Assembly (NCBI GenBank): GCA_947034895.1
Contig: OX344762.1
Coordinates: forward strand, 85,864,981 to 85,928,980
Origin: Rhytidiadelphus loreus
Taxonomy: Eukaryota; Streptophyta; Bryopsida; Hypnales; Hylocomiaceae
Reading direction: 5' to 3'
Length of the DNA: 64,000 nucleotides
Shown: positions 35,025-47,034 of the stretch, piece after piece
Position numbering within the stretch: position 1 is the stretch's first letter
Layout: each line of letters opens with the position of its first letter
Translations under genes and position numbers: made by a program
The notes under the pieces: model-generated
Told to the model about the DNA's origin: nothing
Databases searched by the model: none
Seen by the model: only the letters and a program-made list of their open reading frames with translations

Positions 35025-36300
35025 TCACACTGATTTTTTATTCCCTCAGATATGTTCCCTCCGTATCTTGTCGTCCTTCGACCCCTTTCGTCAAGGCTCA
35101 CTTCTGCAGAAACAAATAACGTGTAAGCAAGGTGAAAAAAAGAGATTCATTGCAAACGTAAAATTGTTTCAATAGAAAATACTATTCACATATGAAATAT
35201 TTCATACTTCAGCGCCACCGAAAAATTGTTCCTTATCACACGGAAAACATAGAGTCGCATTTAGTTGAACTATAACCAAAACGCGAAGGTTATTACATGT
35301 CCAATGTTTCTTCGGCAAATGAAGATTAAACACAATGTAATAGTCATTCTAAGAGATTTGAGAAGCAGCACAATAATACACTGGTTAGAAAACTCGGGTT
35401 TCCTCTACAGGGTACCCACCTACATTACTACTCTACCCAACGAACCATATGATACAAGGTAGCGCTGTTCTCTGCTACCAATTCAACACCGTGTAGGTCG
35501 CGCTCAAATGCACAAAGCTACTCTACAGTCTCAACAGGCGCTGCATGCGGTTGCTTCTATCCATCAACTCATTGCTTCCATCTTTCCCAGCCCAGCCAAT
35601 TCGAAATCACGCATCCGCACAGAAGAAATTCAACTATTTCCCTTAGAGCTACCTCTGCAGCCAATAAAATCGATTACAGACAACTCTCTCGACGAAATCC
35701 CGCTTCAAATCCAAACAAAATAGTTACTCAACTGTCCACCAAAGCAAAACCCTCCGAAAATCACACCGTAGGATCCATGCTCAAACTCAATCGCTACGCT
35801 ACAAGGACATTAAAAAGCATAAAATAAAACTAATCCTCCGCAGGGAAGCCTCAGAACGCCGAAACCCTAACAAACCAAATAGCAACGTATCGTAACTGAA
35901 TCGAAACCGGAAGCTTTCGAGAGATAAATCCAGGATATGGACATTGTGCTACGCTGGTTCTCATGAGAAAATTTAAAAGGGCGAAAACGTAAAGAAACGT
36001 ACCAAAAGCCGGATTTGCGCGAAACCGGCAGAAGAGGATAAACGAGAACTCCGAGAGCGGCAAACCAAACAAAAGGCAAGAAAGAAATGAGATTAAGTTT
36101 GCGCGTGAACTTGAAAGCTGGCAGGAAGGAAGGGGAACAGTAGTGAAGAAAAGGAGGAGGAAGAAGAAGCAAGCAGAAAACGTGAAACTGGCGATGGCGC
36201 GTGAGGCAAACCGTAAGAGGGATTGCCAGCGAGCTCAAGCGGAGGAAGATGGTTAGGGTTTAGGATCGAGCAGTTGCGAATGAAAACGAAAACGTTTTCA
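35025..36300 (-). promoter_or_regulatory. CCHC gene leader with a probable 5'-UTR intron
   Basis: On the minus strand a good donor (TTTTG/GTACGT) at 36002 and a good acceptor (TTGTTTCTGCAG) ending at about 35108 could remove an intron of nearly 900 nt from the leader. The presumed first exon (about 36000-36300) is C/T-rich in the sense direction (runs of TTCTTCC), as many plant leaders are. No coding frame is supported. Confidence 0.4.
36253..36264 (-). promoter_or_regulatory. Telo-box in the CCHC gene promoter
   Basis: The plus strand TTAGGGTTTAGG reads CCTAAACCCTAA on the gene strand. Telo-boxes (AAACCCTA) are common near transcription starts of plant translation-related genes. A second AAACCCTAA lies near 35863. 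Confidence 0.5.
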
Positions 36301-37132
36301 TCCACTGGGTTCTGCTACATTCATCGGTATGATGATATCTAAGTAAAATATTCTAATTTTCCTTTTTTGTATGGTTGAATTTTTTCTTTAAATTTTTTTT
36401 TTTTTGCATTATTTTTCAATGTACTACAGAAAGACAATTGATACTGGAAATATGCCGTGGTATTTTAGGAGTGAATCCCTATAGAATATGAAGAAGTCTT
36501 CCTTCCAAAATCACTTCTAAATTGGCATTTATGTATCTCGATTGAGATTGAGATCAAGAGATTTGTTTCTTTGAATCTATGCTTCAAAAATTTTACTATA
36601 AGATCTCACTACTATGAGCTTAGCCAACCAAAAAAATTTCAAAAATTAGATGCATAGATTTTAAGATGTTTGCAAAGTTTGAATTTTTTGACCAAATAAG
36701 ATTATTAATATTGAACACAATGGGCAAGGTCAACAAAAAGTATTTCTAAAATTAGTTGCAAAACATTTAAGAAATTAATTTTTTCAAAAATCAAATATTT
36801 GAATGGAAAAAAGATGATTAAATCTTTTTAAAGCATTTATGGAATTACATTTTCAAAATTTAATAAATAACTTGGGAGAGAATGGTGACCTTGACCACTA
36901 GATACATTAGTAGAAAACAAGCATGCCTATTTTCACAATGATTGGAACAATTGAAGATAATTTTCAATGCCTTATAATCAATGGATACGCTAGTAAAGTA
37001 AGAATTCTATGTGACCATTCCAATAAATATTTGTTCCAATCCATCAACCTTTCCCCAAACACATTGAAAAAATCTACATTGAAAAAATCATTTCAAACTA
37101 TAGTTTTGTGTTTAATCTATTTTTCTAAATTG
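36301..37132. other. AT-rich spacer
   Basis: No gene or repeat structure that I can support; poly-A/T runs only. Confidence 0.55.
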
Positions 37133-37134
37133 TA

Positions 37135-37704
37135 CTACCTCCGTCCCAAAATGATCTTCCTGTTAGACTAAATCTTATGGATTAAGGATAAAAATAACTT
37201 TTTAAAAACTCAATTTGTATAGTATGTAGAGTTTGGTGTTCTCTTTGCATCCTAAAAAGTTTGAGTTTTGAAGCCCTTTTCAAAGTGTAGTTTTATAATA
37301 TTGAAAAGTGAATATTTTGGGGCGTTTTTAAAGAACACCAGTGAGCACTTAATTGTTGAATGTGAAGTTGCCATTTTGTGGGCATTTAGCATATGCCTAA
37401 GACCATGTATAGACCTTTGTTTTGGCTTCCAAAGCTTAATCTACTTCAATTGGGAAATACTCAAAGAGATGCAAAAAATAAAAACTATAAGTGCGGATTG
37501 AAGCTTTCAATCATTTTATTTGTCTTTTGCTTGATGTTTGCATGGATGGAGCAAAAACAACCGCTTAGAGTTGTTTTGCTAGTCTCAAATAACAATTATA
37601 AGCCGAATTTGACTAATTTCAACATCACAAAGTGCAATAGGAAGATCATTTTGGGACAAAAAAAGAAGGCCAACAGGAAGATCATTATGGGACGGAGGGA
37701 GTAG
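37135..37704. mobile_element. Stowaway/mariner-like element, 570 bp
   Basis: The element starts CTACCTCCGTCCCAAAATGA and ends ATTATGGGACGGAGGGAGTAG, flanked by TA on both sides (37133-37134, 37705-37706). The CTCCCTCCGTCCC terminus and TA duplication are the Stowaway signature in plants. The right terminal motif AGGAAGATCATTWTGGGAC occurs twice in tandem just inside the right end. Two short frames inside are non-coding by all signs. Confidence 0.8.
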
Positions 37705-38195
37705 TAATTACAACCCAAATTTAATAGAAAACCACGGTCTAAAATGTTTTTTTCAATGTGGATTTGTATTAGTGAATGGACTACCTATAGGATGATTTTT
37801 CATCGTCTAGTTTTCTCAACATCTTTTGAAGTGTTGAGTTTAAAGAATAAACTAAGGTAGAGTTTTTGTCCAAATCAAGAGACATTTATTCACTAGAAGA
37901 AAAACATGTCTAGCACAATTGGCTAGTATGCAACTAGTGTCCTATACAACTACCCTGCAACTGTAATCCTCTCTATTAGCACAAAATCTAACATAATTGT
38001 TTTATGTCATTGTTTTACAATATTGATACATTTTTTTAGTCACAAAATAGACAATCTATAGTTGCAAAAAATGACTAGGAAACAACTAAGAAAAGATTGC
38101 AACTGTAAAATGACCATAGTTGTTTCCTAGTCGCTTTCTAGTTGTTTCTTAGTTGCTTTCTTGTTGTATACTAGTTGTTTCTTAGTTGTTTCTTA

Positions 38196-38346
38196 CACTA
38201 TTAGAAAATTCAACTTTTTTGTTGATTTGGTTGCAGAAATTTGATTCACCTTTTTGTTGATTCACCTTTTTTGTTAATAAATCAATACAAAAGTGAACCA
38301 AATGAATGCAACCAAATCAACCAAAAAATTGAATTTTCTAGTAGTG
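38196..38346. mobile_element. 151-bp CACTA-like foldback nested in the larger CACTA element
   Basis: It begins CACTATTAGAAAATTCAA and ends TTGAATTTTCTAGTAGTG. Inner parts also pair (TTGATTTGGTTGCA with TGCAACCAAATCAA). The flanks do not give a clear 3-bp duplication. Confidence 0.6.
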
Positions 38347-38352
38347 AAGCTA

Positions 38353-38655
38353 CACTAAAAAGGATATTTAGTGTTAGCAACACTATTTACGAACCTTGAC
38401 ACTAAATATCATTAACCCTACTAAAGTAAGTAACATTAAATTTAATTTCTAACACTAAATGTACTCTATGGTAAATCTGAAATCTGTACTCTATGGCAAA
38501 TCTAAAATCTAAAATCTAGTAAATCTAAATGTACTCTATGGTACGCATTGAAGTTTAGCACTACACTAATCGTCTTAAAATTGACATTTAGTGTAGGATC
38601 AAGTAGGGTGGTAATTACACTAAATGTAATCTAACACTAAATATCCTTTTTAGTG
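38353..38655. mobile_element. 303-bp CACTA-like element nested beside the first
   Basis: The left end CTACACTAAAAAGGATATTT pairs perfectly with AAATATCCTTTTTAGTGTAG on the right, and the pairing continues inward (AGTGTTAG with CTAACACT). The interior has further short copies of CACTAAATGTACTC. No coding frame is seen. Confidence 0.65.
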
Positions 38656-39639
38656 TAGTTGTTTCCTACTCGCTTTTAAGTCATACACTAGTTGTTTCCT
38701 AGTTGTTTCCTAGTTGTTTCCTAGTTGCTTTCAAAGTTCATTCCTATATCAATTGTCCTATATCAATTGTAAAAAGTACCATTAGGTTGGACATATAAAA
38801 CTTGTAAGTTGTTGAAGTCTAATACAATGAATTCTATTGATAGAATTCTAAAAGTTCTACAATTTGTAGATATCTATAGATTATAGAAATCTAAAATTTG
38901 TAGATTTCTATAATCTATAGAAATCAAATAATATTTAAAAGCCAATAAAAAATTAAATCTATAAAATTGTAAGGTTTCTTTAACCAATGAAATCTATTAA
39001 ATACCAATATTTGAATTTTTGAAATCTAAGAAGAAGGTAGATCTAAAAATTTGAAATCTAGAAAAAAGATAGATTTGAAATTCAAAGATCTAGAAAAATC
39101 TAGATCTGAAATTCTAAAATCTAGAAAGAAATTAGATATTGAATTTTGAAATCTATAAATCATTGAGATTATTATTTTAAAATCTACAAATTTACAAGTT
39201 GCAAACAAGTTGCAAATGAGTCACATGTGAGATGTGACTTTGACAATTGCTCCACCTATTTCCTAGATTTTAGAGTGTCCACTGCAACTACAAGTCTCTA
39301 AATTATCACCAGTCACAAACTAGTCACAAATGTCCTATGCAACTGAAAAAACAATTGCATAGTGTAGTTGCAAAAATCCTCATTTTCTTCTAGTGATTTC
39401 TATGGAAGGACTACCCAACAAACTACATTGAAAATAAAATAAAAAAATAGTCGTAGTATCTTGTCAAAGAGTGGTGGTGACTAGAAAATGTTCCTTGGGA
39501 CATTCAAGGATTAATTGTGAAAATGGTAATGAATATTTCTTCTTATCACTCATACAATTGAACCTCCCTTGCATGATAACTTAAATATGTTTCTTTGGGG
39601 ATTTTTTTAATGTTTTTGTATTATATTTTGTATTATATT

Positions 39640-39800
39640 TTGTTGAAACTTGTTAAAACGTGTTAAGTTTAAACAAGTTTTAACATAAGGCAAAATAATC
39701 ATGTTCAATTTCTTGTTTCCTTCTTGGTAGATTTATGATAAAACTTGTTAAAACATGTCAAATATAACTTGTTTCAACAAGTTTCAACAATTTTAACAAA
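39640..39800. repeat. Cluster of inverted AACTTGTTAAAAC-type repeats
   Basis: AAACTTGTTAAAACRTGT occurs at about 39645 and 39741, with its inverse (ACAAGTTTTAACA, ACTTGTTTCAACAAGTTTC) nearby. This gives several possible stems within 160 bp. It is AT-rich and has no gene. Confidence 0.4.
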
Positions 39801-39842
39801 ATCTAACATGAAAACATCATCCCTCCCCCAATAAAACATAAT

Positions 39843-40147
39843 CATTAGAGGAGATTCCTGCGTTTTAAGAGACTGTGAGTTCCCGGACTGCAGGAACTAC
39901 GGGAACACTATGGAAACGCTAATCTGACGTGGCCAAGAGACGGCCACGTCAGATATTATTTTTTAATTATATTTTAATTTTTTAATTTAATTTTTTAATT
40001 TAATTTAATTTAATTTAATTTATTTTTAATTTTTAATTTTTAATTTTATTATTATCATTATTATTATATTCTGACTGTATAGGACTGGTTCCCAGCAATG
40101 GGAACAACCTTGAAACAGTCTCCCAACTAGCTGAATTTGCCCTAATG
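39843..40147. mobile_element. CATTAG-ended MITE, copy H1 (305 bp)
   Basis: It begins CATTAGAGGAGATT and ends with AATTTGCCCTAATG, an inverted match. Further inside, AGAGACTGTG pairs with ACAGTCTCCC. The centre holds a perfect palindrome CTGACGTGGCC...GGCCACGTCAG, followed by a long A/T simple-sequence run. Copies H2 (46720-47034) and H3 (62778-63081) share the left terminus and length. The superfamily is unassigned because no consistent target duplication is visible. Confidence 0.65.
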
Positions 40148-41179
40148 TATGTTATAATCCTAGGGTGGTTTTGTACTTGTGATACCAATATATGCTACTC
40201 CAATATTTGATCATGTGAAGAATCAATATCTTCTTGTTCAAAGCTTCAACCATGGACATTTTAGATTGCCATTAATCCTTTGGATAGATGAAAGGGATGA
40301 TCCAACATTATTTTTGCTATGAGATACAATGAAATTTAATGCACCATATCATTTCCACTTAGGGGACAAAATCAACTCTATAATTGAGGACACTCTAATT
40401 GATTGGTAACAATCATATTAATAATTAAATAGTTCGAATGTGTGACAAGTGTGTAACAATCACCTAGCAGTGCAAGTGTGTGATATTCCAAAAATGTCAT
40501 TTTAGACAGGTTCAGATTAAGGTATGATTATTCTCAACAGAGTAACTTCACAATTAATATGCAGTCATTGATGAAGTTTTGAACCCTAAACCAGAAGTCA
40601 TTCTAATATTGCACAATTTCTCCCCAATACAAACTATAAACTCGACGCTGCCACATGCTATTCGATTATATCACCTTCCCAATGCGGGAGTCACCGTTCT
40701 TGTAACAATTGAAACGAAAATCTCAGAAAAGTAATTCCGACACCTATATCAATCTCTTTTTTGCACAATGGAATTGACTGAACTTCGAGAACGTAAAAAA
40801 CTGTAAGAAAAAAAAGTCTCAAAAGTTTGCAAATGAGCTGGTGGTTACAGGATAGCAACAAAACACGAATTGTGATTTCATTTAAATTCCAAACTTCAGA
40901 CAATGTCAAATTCAAGAGCTCAATGCTGCTGCATGTCCTCAGCTAATGACAAATTGTATAAAAAAGATCTAGGCACTTGTTCGCTGCCAAAAGCACTACA
41001 ACCCTTGAGGATCCTAAGAAAAAATTATTTCCGAAAGCCTCCAGTGAAATCTCAAGAATCAATGATATTATACGTTGAGCAGTAAGAACTGCAGGAAACC
41101 CTGCGCCACTTCTAAAATATTAAATAACACTCCCATGTTCTTCGGTGGAAAGAATAGTTGCTAGTGAGAAACCTGGATA
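40148..41179 (-). other. Spacer and probable methyltransferase 3'-UTR
   Basis: The part next to 41180 is likely the 3'-UTR of the minus-strand methyltransferase gene. The rest is AT-rich spacer with no supported feature. Confidence 0.45.
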
Positions 41180-44115
41180 TCAGAAAGTTCGGAGATACTC
41201 TGGCTCTTCAATACAAGCCAGGAACTCCTCACTGAAAATGTCCATCGAAGAACCATCACCACCTTTTGCCTTCTTCTCCAACAGACGGTCTAAGAGAGGA
41301 ACTGTGTGACGGTTATGTCGCAAGCAGAATTCAGCTTCTAAAATTTTTCTGTCTTCAGGTGATATGTCTCCGTGTGTTCCCTAAGAAGAATAAGAGGTCA
41401 AAAATAATCATACCAGTAAAAGATTGAATGGACGAGATTGTCAGAGGAATGATCAGTGCAAATGTTTAATGTGCCAGTCTGATGACCAACTCAATGGATA
41501 TATCAAACCCAGAGTGATGACAAAAGAAAAACTTACAGAGCGGGTGATTCGGTCGCGAGCAGCATGGTGCATGAGTATTCCAGCAGCAACTGAAACGTTA
41601 AAAGACTCCACCATACCCGCCATGGGAATGCAACAACGGATATCAGATTGTTCTATGGCTTCCTCACTGGCGCCCCTGCAAAAGGAGAAATCTCTATAAT
41701 CTCACGAATAGCTTCGAAACCAACGCAGACAACACACACCAACTGATACAAAAGGAAAAACTAGGGACCCCTATAGAAACACTAGATGACTTCATGATTT
41801 GTAACAAAATACAAAACAAGAACTTGTTGATACACACAATACGATCTACGTTTAGTACTTCAAATCACGTGTTTCATATCACAGAACCTAAATGTGAATA
41901 GAAAAACAAGAAAACCCTGAGACTTCTCACCAGTGCATATTTAAACTCACTTGAACTCATTTCCAAAGAAAACAGCGGTTGGTATGGTCCAGTCCATGTC
42001 ATGGATAGACACCTGTCAGTCACAAGAGGCAATCCAAAAAATAAGGACTGTCGAAACCGAAGTGATCCAAAATTTTGGTAAACTACTAGTGTCATCAGAG
42101 TCACTGCGGGCAAAATCCAGTTCACGAAAGCTCACAGTGTCAGGAGAGATATGTGTGACAGCAATACGATAACCCCGTTTCCGCAAAGTGGTAATGCATT
42201 CGCTTGTGTTATCCCACATTTCTGCGTCCAACCACTTTTCTGTACCCATACTAACCTTCCGGTTCTTCTTATATCTGCAAATGCCAGTCAGAATCCGGTT
42301 AAAGGAAGCACTAGCAATCCAAGATTATACAAAAAGGTCAGTTGACTGTTGGCTCTGCTACTCTAGAAACGATAATTTTAGGTCTCGAAAGAAGACGTTT
42401 GAAATAATGAGGAAGTTATTGTCTCTACACCCTCACTCGCTACGAACCAAGATATCGTGAAAAACACTCACTTTGTGGATACTACGAGTCTTACAGTACC
42501 GTATTACAATCAAACATACTGTAACCTTTTCAATGCTGTATTAATACCCATTTAGTGTCAGAAGTAGACACTAGCTCACAGTAGTCCGAGTAGAGTAAAA
42601 GGCTCACTTTTTTTTGGTCTCATTGCTTATAACGTGAACAGACTGAAATCCTAGAGCATCTGCTGAACGGCAGACAGCAGAGATGTTACCAAGGTCCAAA
42701 AGTCCCTCAACCGCAATACATACAGAATATGTTCGATGTGCAACAACTTCCTCTATCCTTTTTTTGCGTTCATCGACTAGGAACGGAGACAGCATTGAGA
42801 TCACTTCAGAACTTGTCAATGTCCTTTCGTCATCAAGCTTGAAACAATCATCATATGGGAACCACCGCTGCATACTCCCAGTACTGGACAAATCTAATTT
42901 CTCTAAAGTGCCCTTCTCTTGGCATACGGTTGAGGTGCCTGGTAATTCTTCGTAGTCATGCTCTTTATTTTCTTCGCTCCTGTCACCAGCTGAAAGCGAC
43001 AAAAACCACGTACACCTCACAGATGATAAATCTAGTAACGGACCCCAAAGCTGCACTATAATTGGAAAGGCCTCATGTATACTTCATAAATTGCGAAGGC
43101 ATTGCAATAGCGCTACCATATAAGAGCATTTTGAATTACTTTCAGGTTTGTTATGCACAGCTCTAAGTACCTGGTAATGGACTTGAGAAAATGATGTCAC
43201 AAATTTTCAAAAGAAAAATACAGCGACAAACACAACGTACAATGACTAAGTCATGCTCAAAATCCTCAAGGTAGACTAATATCTCCGTTACCACAGTTGC
43301 AGGTGATAGATACTACCTGCTGCTTGTGAATCACCTGCCAATGACAACTGGTACTCTTCGCCAAGTACGGCTCTTCGAGGAAAACGTCTCCCTGTCATGC
43401 ACACTTCAACGATTAAAGCTGCAAAATTTTCATAACTAAAGTAAGCCTAGCATAAAAGATATAAGAGTGAATAAAATGCCAGGAACTCCACGAGCGGAGC
43501 AGACATTAAACTCTTCGGGTTGAATTTGTAATAGATGCTCACATGAAGAAGACACGTTTAGCTTCGCCTGGATTCAGGTGATGAAATATGAAGTGCAGTA
43601 GAGTACTAGGAAGTCTTAGTTTGTTGCCATCAAGAAATCATTACGAATCAAACAACAAAAATATTACGTAAACTGAAATAGAACAGCTAGGGGCTTGGCT
43701 ACGAGTGAATTATCATTGCGGAAGAGATCCAGATCACTGCGACCGAACTGCGCATCGAGAAAGACACCAATTTGACACACAACTTAACGAAGCACGCACC
43801 TCGTTGCAGAGAAGCCTTTGGCACGTTACCAATTCTGAAGCTTTGGTTCAGATCTAGCATTCCTGTCGTTCTTGATTTTATAAGTTCCCTGGATGATTTT
43901 TTTTCTACCATCGCGTTCTCTTCTATTCTTTTTATCATCTGTGCTGATGCGGCTGGACTTCTTCTTGTCCAGCATAGGCGCATACACCTTTGCCATACCC
44001 AGGCACCTGTTGGGGATCCTAGTGCTTCAATTCCTAGCAATGTTTTTGAGAACTTTGTATTGAAGGACACCTCTGCACAACGGGATAAATTCTTGGACGC
44101 CATAGCTCCTGCCAT
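41180..44115 (-). CDS. SpoU/TrmH-family tRNA/rRNA 2'-O-methyltransferase
   Basis: This enzyme transfers methyl from S-adenosylmethionine to a ribose 2'-OH of tRNA or rRNA; the exact target is unknown. Seven exons, in gene order, are 44115-43800, 43391-43317, 42989-42608, 42274-42136, 42012-41951, 41675-41537 and 41380-41180. All are in phase and give 437 residues. The start ATG lies in a strong context (GTAGCCATGGCA) with a stop codon just upstream in frame. The first 130 residues are unconserved and basic, so an organelle transit peptide is possible. The knotted SPOUT fold shows motif 1 LGNISAVCRSADALGF (about 230-245, R238), motif 2 FFGNEFKGASEEA (319-331) and motif 3 IPMAGMVESFNVSVAAGI (341-358). 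The GNE motif reads GNEFKG where many relatives have GNEGRG. The middle block (KYKKNRKVSMG, KRGYRIAVTH) matches the plant SpoU family that includes Arabidopsis AT5G26880 as I recall it. Confidence 0.92.
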
Positions 44116-45370
44116 GGCTACTGCTTGCTGACAGGCTCGAGCAAATAAAGCCTCAGAACTTCCTCAGAAGAAATATTGCGAAGTACAAAAATCAGGGATG
44201 CGGCGCAGATACATCCTGTGATTTCCGAGTCCAGGCACTTGCTCACAACAAGGCAAAACGACAAATTGTTTCACAGCAGAACTTCCAGTAGAAAGGGACA
44301 AAATCATCTCTTGTAGTAAAAAGCATTGCAACTATGGCAATATCTGTAGGGACTTTTTTGTCCAACCCTGAACTTCAGTCACCACCACATGTGCGTCATT
44401 ATAGTAAACTCTCCTAATGAAACATCGAAGAAGAATTAGACTGCACAATTGCATAGTTAATCTAGCTAGATTGCGAGTGGATTGCGATTGAAAATCAGCA
44501 TAATATGCAAGTGAAATAGTATGCAGCACCTAAAAGAAGAATCCAAAATGTGCGATTGTCGGAAATGCTTACGATTTATCAAAGTGCGAACAATTCTGAA
44601 TGCAGGTCAGCTTGAGTTCTTAAATCAGATGTTCCGCAAAGGACAGCACTGGATTGCAACTGCTTCCTCCTAAAGCCAAATGCATCAGAAAGCCGCAGAC
44701 AGTTCACTTCTGTAGCCAGACGTTCTTAGAATACTCAAATAACGAACGCTCTTGAATATGAAAAATCCGAATGAAATTCCGATATTTCAAATCTTGTTAT
44801 TTAACCTAACTTCTGAGCTCCTCAATTTACAGCAGACATTACCATTTGGCACACTAAATGTAAGACTCAGAATCACTACTTAAATTGTGCAGCTAATAAG
44901 TAAACGTTACATTGCTTAAAATTCTGACGAAAATGTTGCTATCTCACTGCAACTCGAACGAGAATAATATTCCAAAAAAATCACGAAAATTTTCTCTGCA
45001 AAAGCCAAGACAGAAATCCAGCTTCGACAAGGACTTGACTGTAATCTTGCCAAAAGCTCTAGGAATTGAAACTTCAAAGCAGCAGGAGTACCTTACACCG
45101 CTGGCTGGGGAATGACTCCAAAGACTCCGCGAATTGCACACAGCACGATACAAAACGCACTTTCAAGCGGCCATAGAATGCGAGTGCTTGAAAGGTACAC
45201 TCTTCGGCTCCCTCGGAAGCGTGCTCGTAAGCTTATACGAATGTATGCAGAACCCTGGATAACGACTACAGTACGCTTCGAACGAACGAACGAACTCCGT
45301 CGGGTCCTCCGTCCGTCAGTCCGCCAGGCGAGTCAGTCGATGTACGGGTACATTCATCCACAATTAGATG
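44116..45370 (-). promoter_or_regulatory. Methyltransferase promoter and leader
   Basis: This region has gene-like composition up to about 45370, then turns AT-rich. A CpG-rich segment at 45270-45350 includes a CGAA tetranucleotide run (ACGAACGAACGAAC) and repeated CCGTC/CGTCC blocks, so transcription may start near here. Small frames on both strands match no known protein. A 5'-UTR intron cannot be excluded. Confidence 0.35.
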
Positions 45371-46719
45371 AAGCCTGAGCGATAATGACCTCTTTAATAT
45401 CACCTTCGCTTATATCATTTTTTTCCCATTCTCTCATTGACCATGCATGGATGCAGACATAAATGAACTATTTTTTGAAATGTTATAAGTGAAATGCCTG
45501 GAAGGTTGCAGAATTTTTTTTTCCATATTGCCTAATTTTGAAATATTTTAAAATTATACAAGAAATTATAAAGAATAACATTTTCAAAACTCTAAAACAT
45601 TTAAATTTATGATCATCGTCAAGTTGAAATGGCAAAACAACCAAGAAAATATGTGATAATAAATAATATATGGAGAATTATTTAAGAAAAGACACGACAA
45701 CATAATAAACAAGAAAAGCTACCGCAACTAAATAAAAAGAGTTACGTGGTAGTCAAAACTGAAAAACACTAATAGCATAAAGTGATTGAATCCTAAAATC
45801 CTAAAATGTGATTTTCAACTCACTAAAACCTTTCAAGACTAAAAAGTAAAGCACTATAGATGCAATATCACAAAACGTCAATACGATTTTCAAGGTTTTC
45901 ACTACCACGTTCTATTATAATTGTACAAAGAAGAAGCACACAAAGTTGATGACTAGGAGTTTAAAAGTTTTGGAAATGATTCTAAATCACCTATCGAGAT
46001 GAAAGATTCTTATATTTTTTAATTGTAAAATATTTACAAAGAGATTTGAAAGTTTATCATGTACAAATCTTAAAACAAACATATGAATCTATAAAACAAT
46101 TGAATAGATGAACTTGAATTCATTTATCATCCACATGTTGAATACTTGGACAATAAGGTGGAGATACTTTGAAGTCTTAGGCTCACTTTATACTAAGGCC
46201 TTAGCATGATTTGAAGTTGGCCCAATTTTCAATTCATAGGTCCAACTCAAATTAGGCCCAAGTTGAAAAATGATTATGGGTCAAGGATTATAGTGAATCA
46301 ATTATTAGCACTTGGGCCCAATTTTTGACACCAAATTACCACCATATAAGGACCATAGAAGCAACCTATGGATGGAAAAGAGAATTGGCCTGATTTTCAA
46401 TATAAAGCCTATGGGCCTAGTTTATAACTCAATTTAAGGATCTAAGCATTCCTATTAGCCGATTTATGTGATTCTGGAATTGTTAAACAATCAAAATTTA
46501 CTTTAAAGTAGTAAAAAGGGTTGGGGGCCTTCAAAATACTTCTACCCTCGCTCTTGGGGAGCTCCTATGAAAACATGAAATTCATGGAAAACCTCCTCAA
46601 GGTCTCCAAGTGAATATTTCATGCTGAATATTTAATTAAAGTTGAGAGACCAAATTCAATAGTCCTTCAAATTTCGTGTTTTTCTCTATGTAAATTTAGA
46701 AAAAAAGGGCAATTTTCTT
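45371..46719. other. AT-rich spacer with repeated GGCCCA motifs
   Basis: No gene is seen. Between about 46200 and 46440 the hexamer GGCCCA or its complement TGGGCC recurs several times (GGCCCAATTTTC, TTAGGCCCAAG, TTGGGCCCAATTT, ATGGGCCTAG), in direct and inverted form. Confidence 0.4.
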
Positions 46720-47034
46720 CATTAGATGAGATTTAGGGGGGCTGGAGGGCCGTTTCAGGCCTCTTCCCAGCTCCGTTCCCCCCGGTCTCATTGAACACTA
46801 CTGTAGTGTTAGATTCATTTTTTTTCACAAAAAAAAAAAAAAAAAATTTAAATCCTTAAAATGAAAAACAAAGTTAAATTTTTTTATTTTTTATTTTTTC
46901 ATTTTCAAAAAAAGTGACTTGGTAGTCACTCGGTCAGGTTAGTGTAGCTTGCGAATGGCGAGTTTCGGTAGGTTTCGGAGGGTTTCCAGATGGGAACTCG
47001 CAGCCCTCCGGAGTAGCAAAAAAAACATGTAATG
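46720..47034. mobile_element. CATTAG-ended MITE, copy H2 (315 bp)
   Basis: It begins CATTAGATGAGATTTAGGGG and ends AAAACATGTAATG. GGAGGGC near the left end pairs with GCCCTCC near the right end. It shares TGGGAACTCGCAGCCCTCC and the A-rich centre (CTTAAAATGARAAACAAAGT) with H3 at 62778. The central palindrome is decayed here. No ORF is present. Confidence 0.62.

Larger units (their letters stand above)
37893..39395. mobile_element. CACTA (En/Spm) non-autonomous element, 1503 bp, ATT duplication
   Basis: The ends are CACTAGAAGAAAA and TTTTCTTCTAGTG, matching the classic plant CACTA terminus, with ATT on both sides (37890-37892, 39396-39398). The subterminal region has many copies of a short motif like TAGTTGTTTCYTAGTTG (about 38110-38190 and 38655-38730), as expected for transposase-binding repeats. 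Two smaller CACTA-like foldbacks sit inside (38196-38346, 38353-38655). AT-rich palindromes (TAGATTTCTATAATCTATAG) occur near 38870-38930. No transposase ORF is present. Confidence 0.82.
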
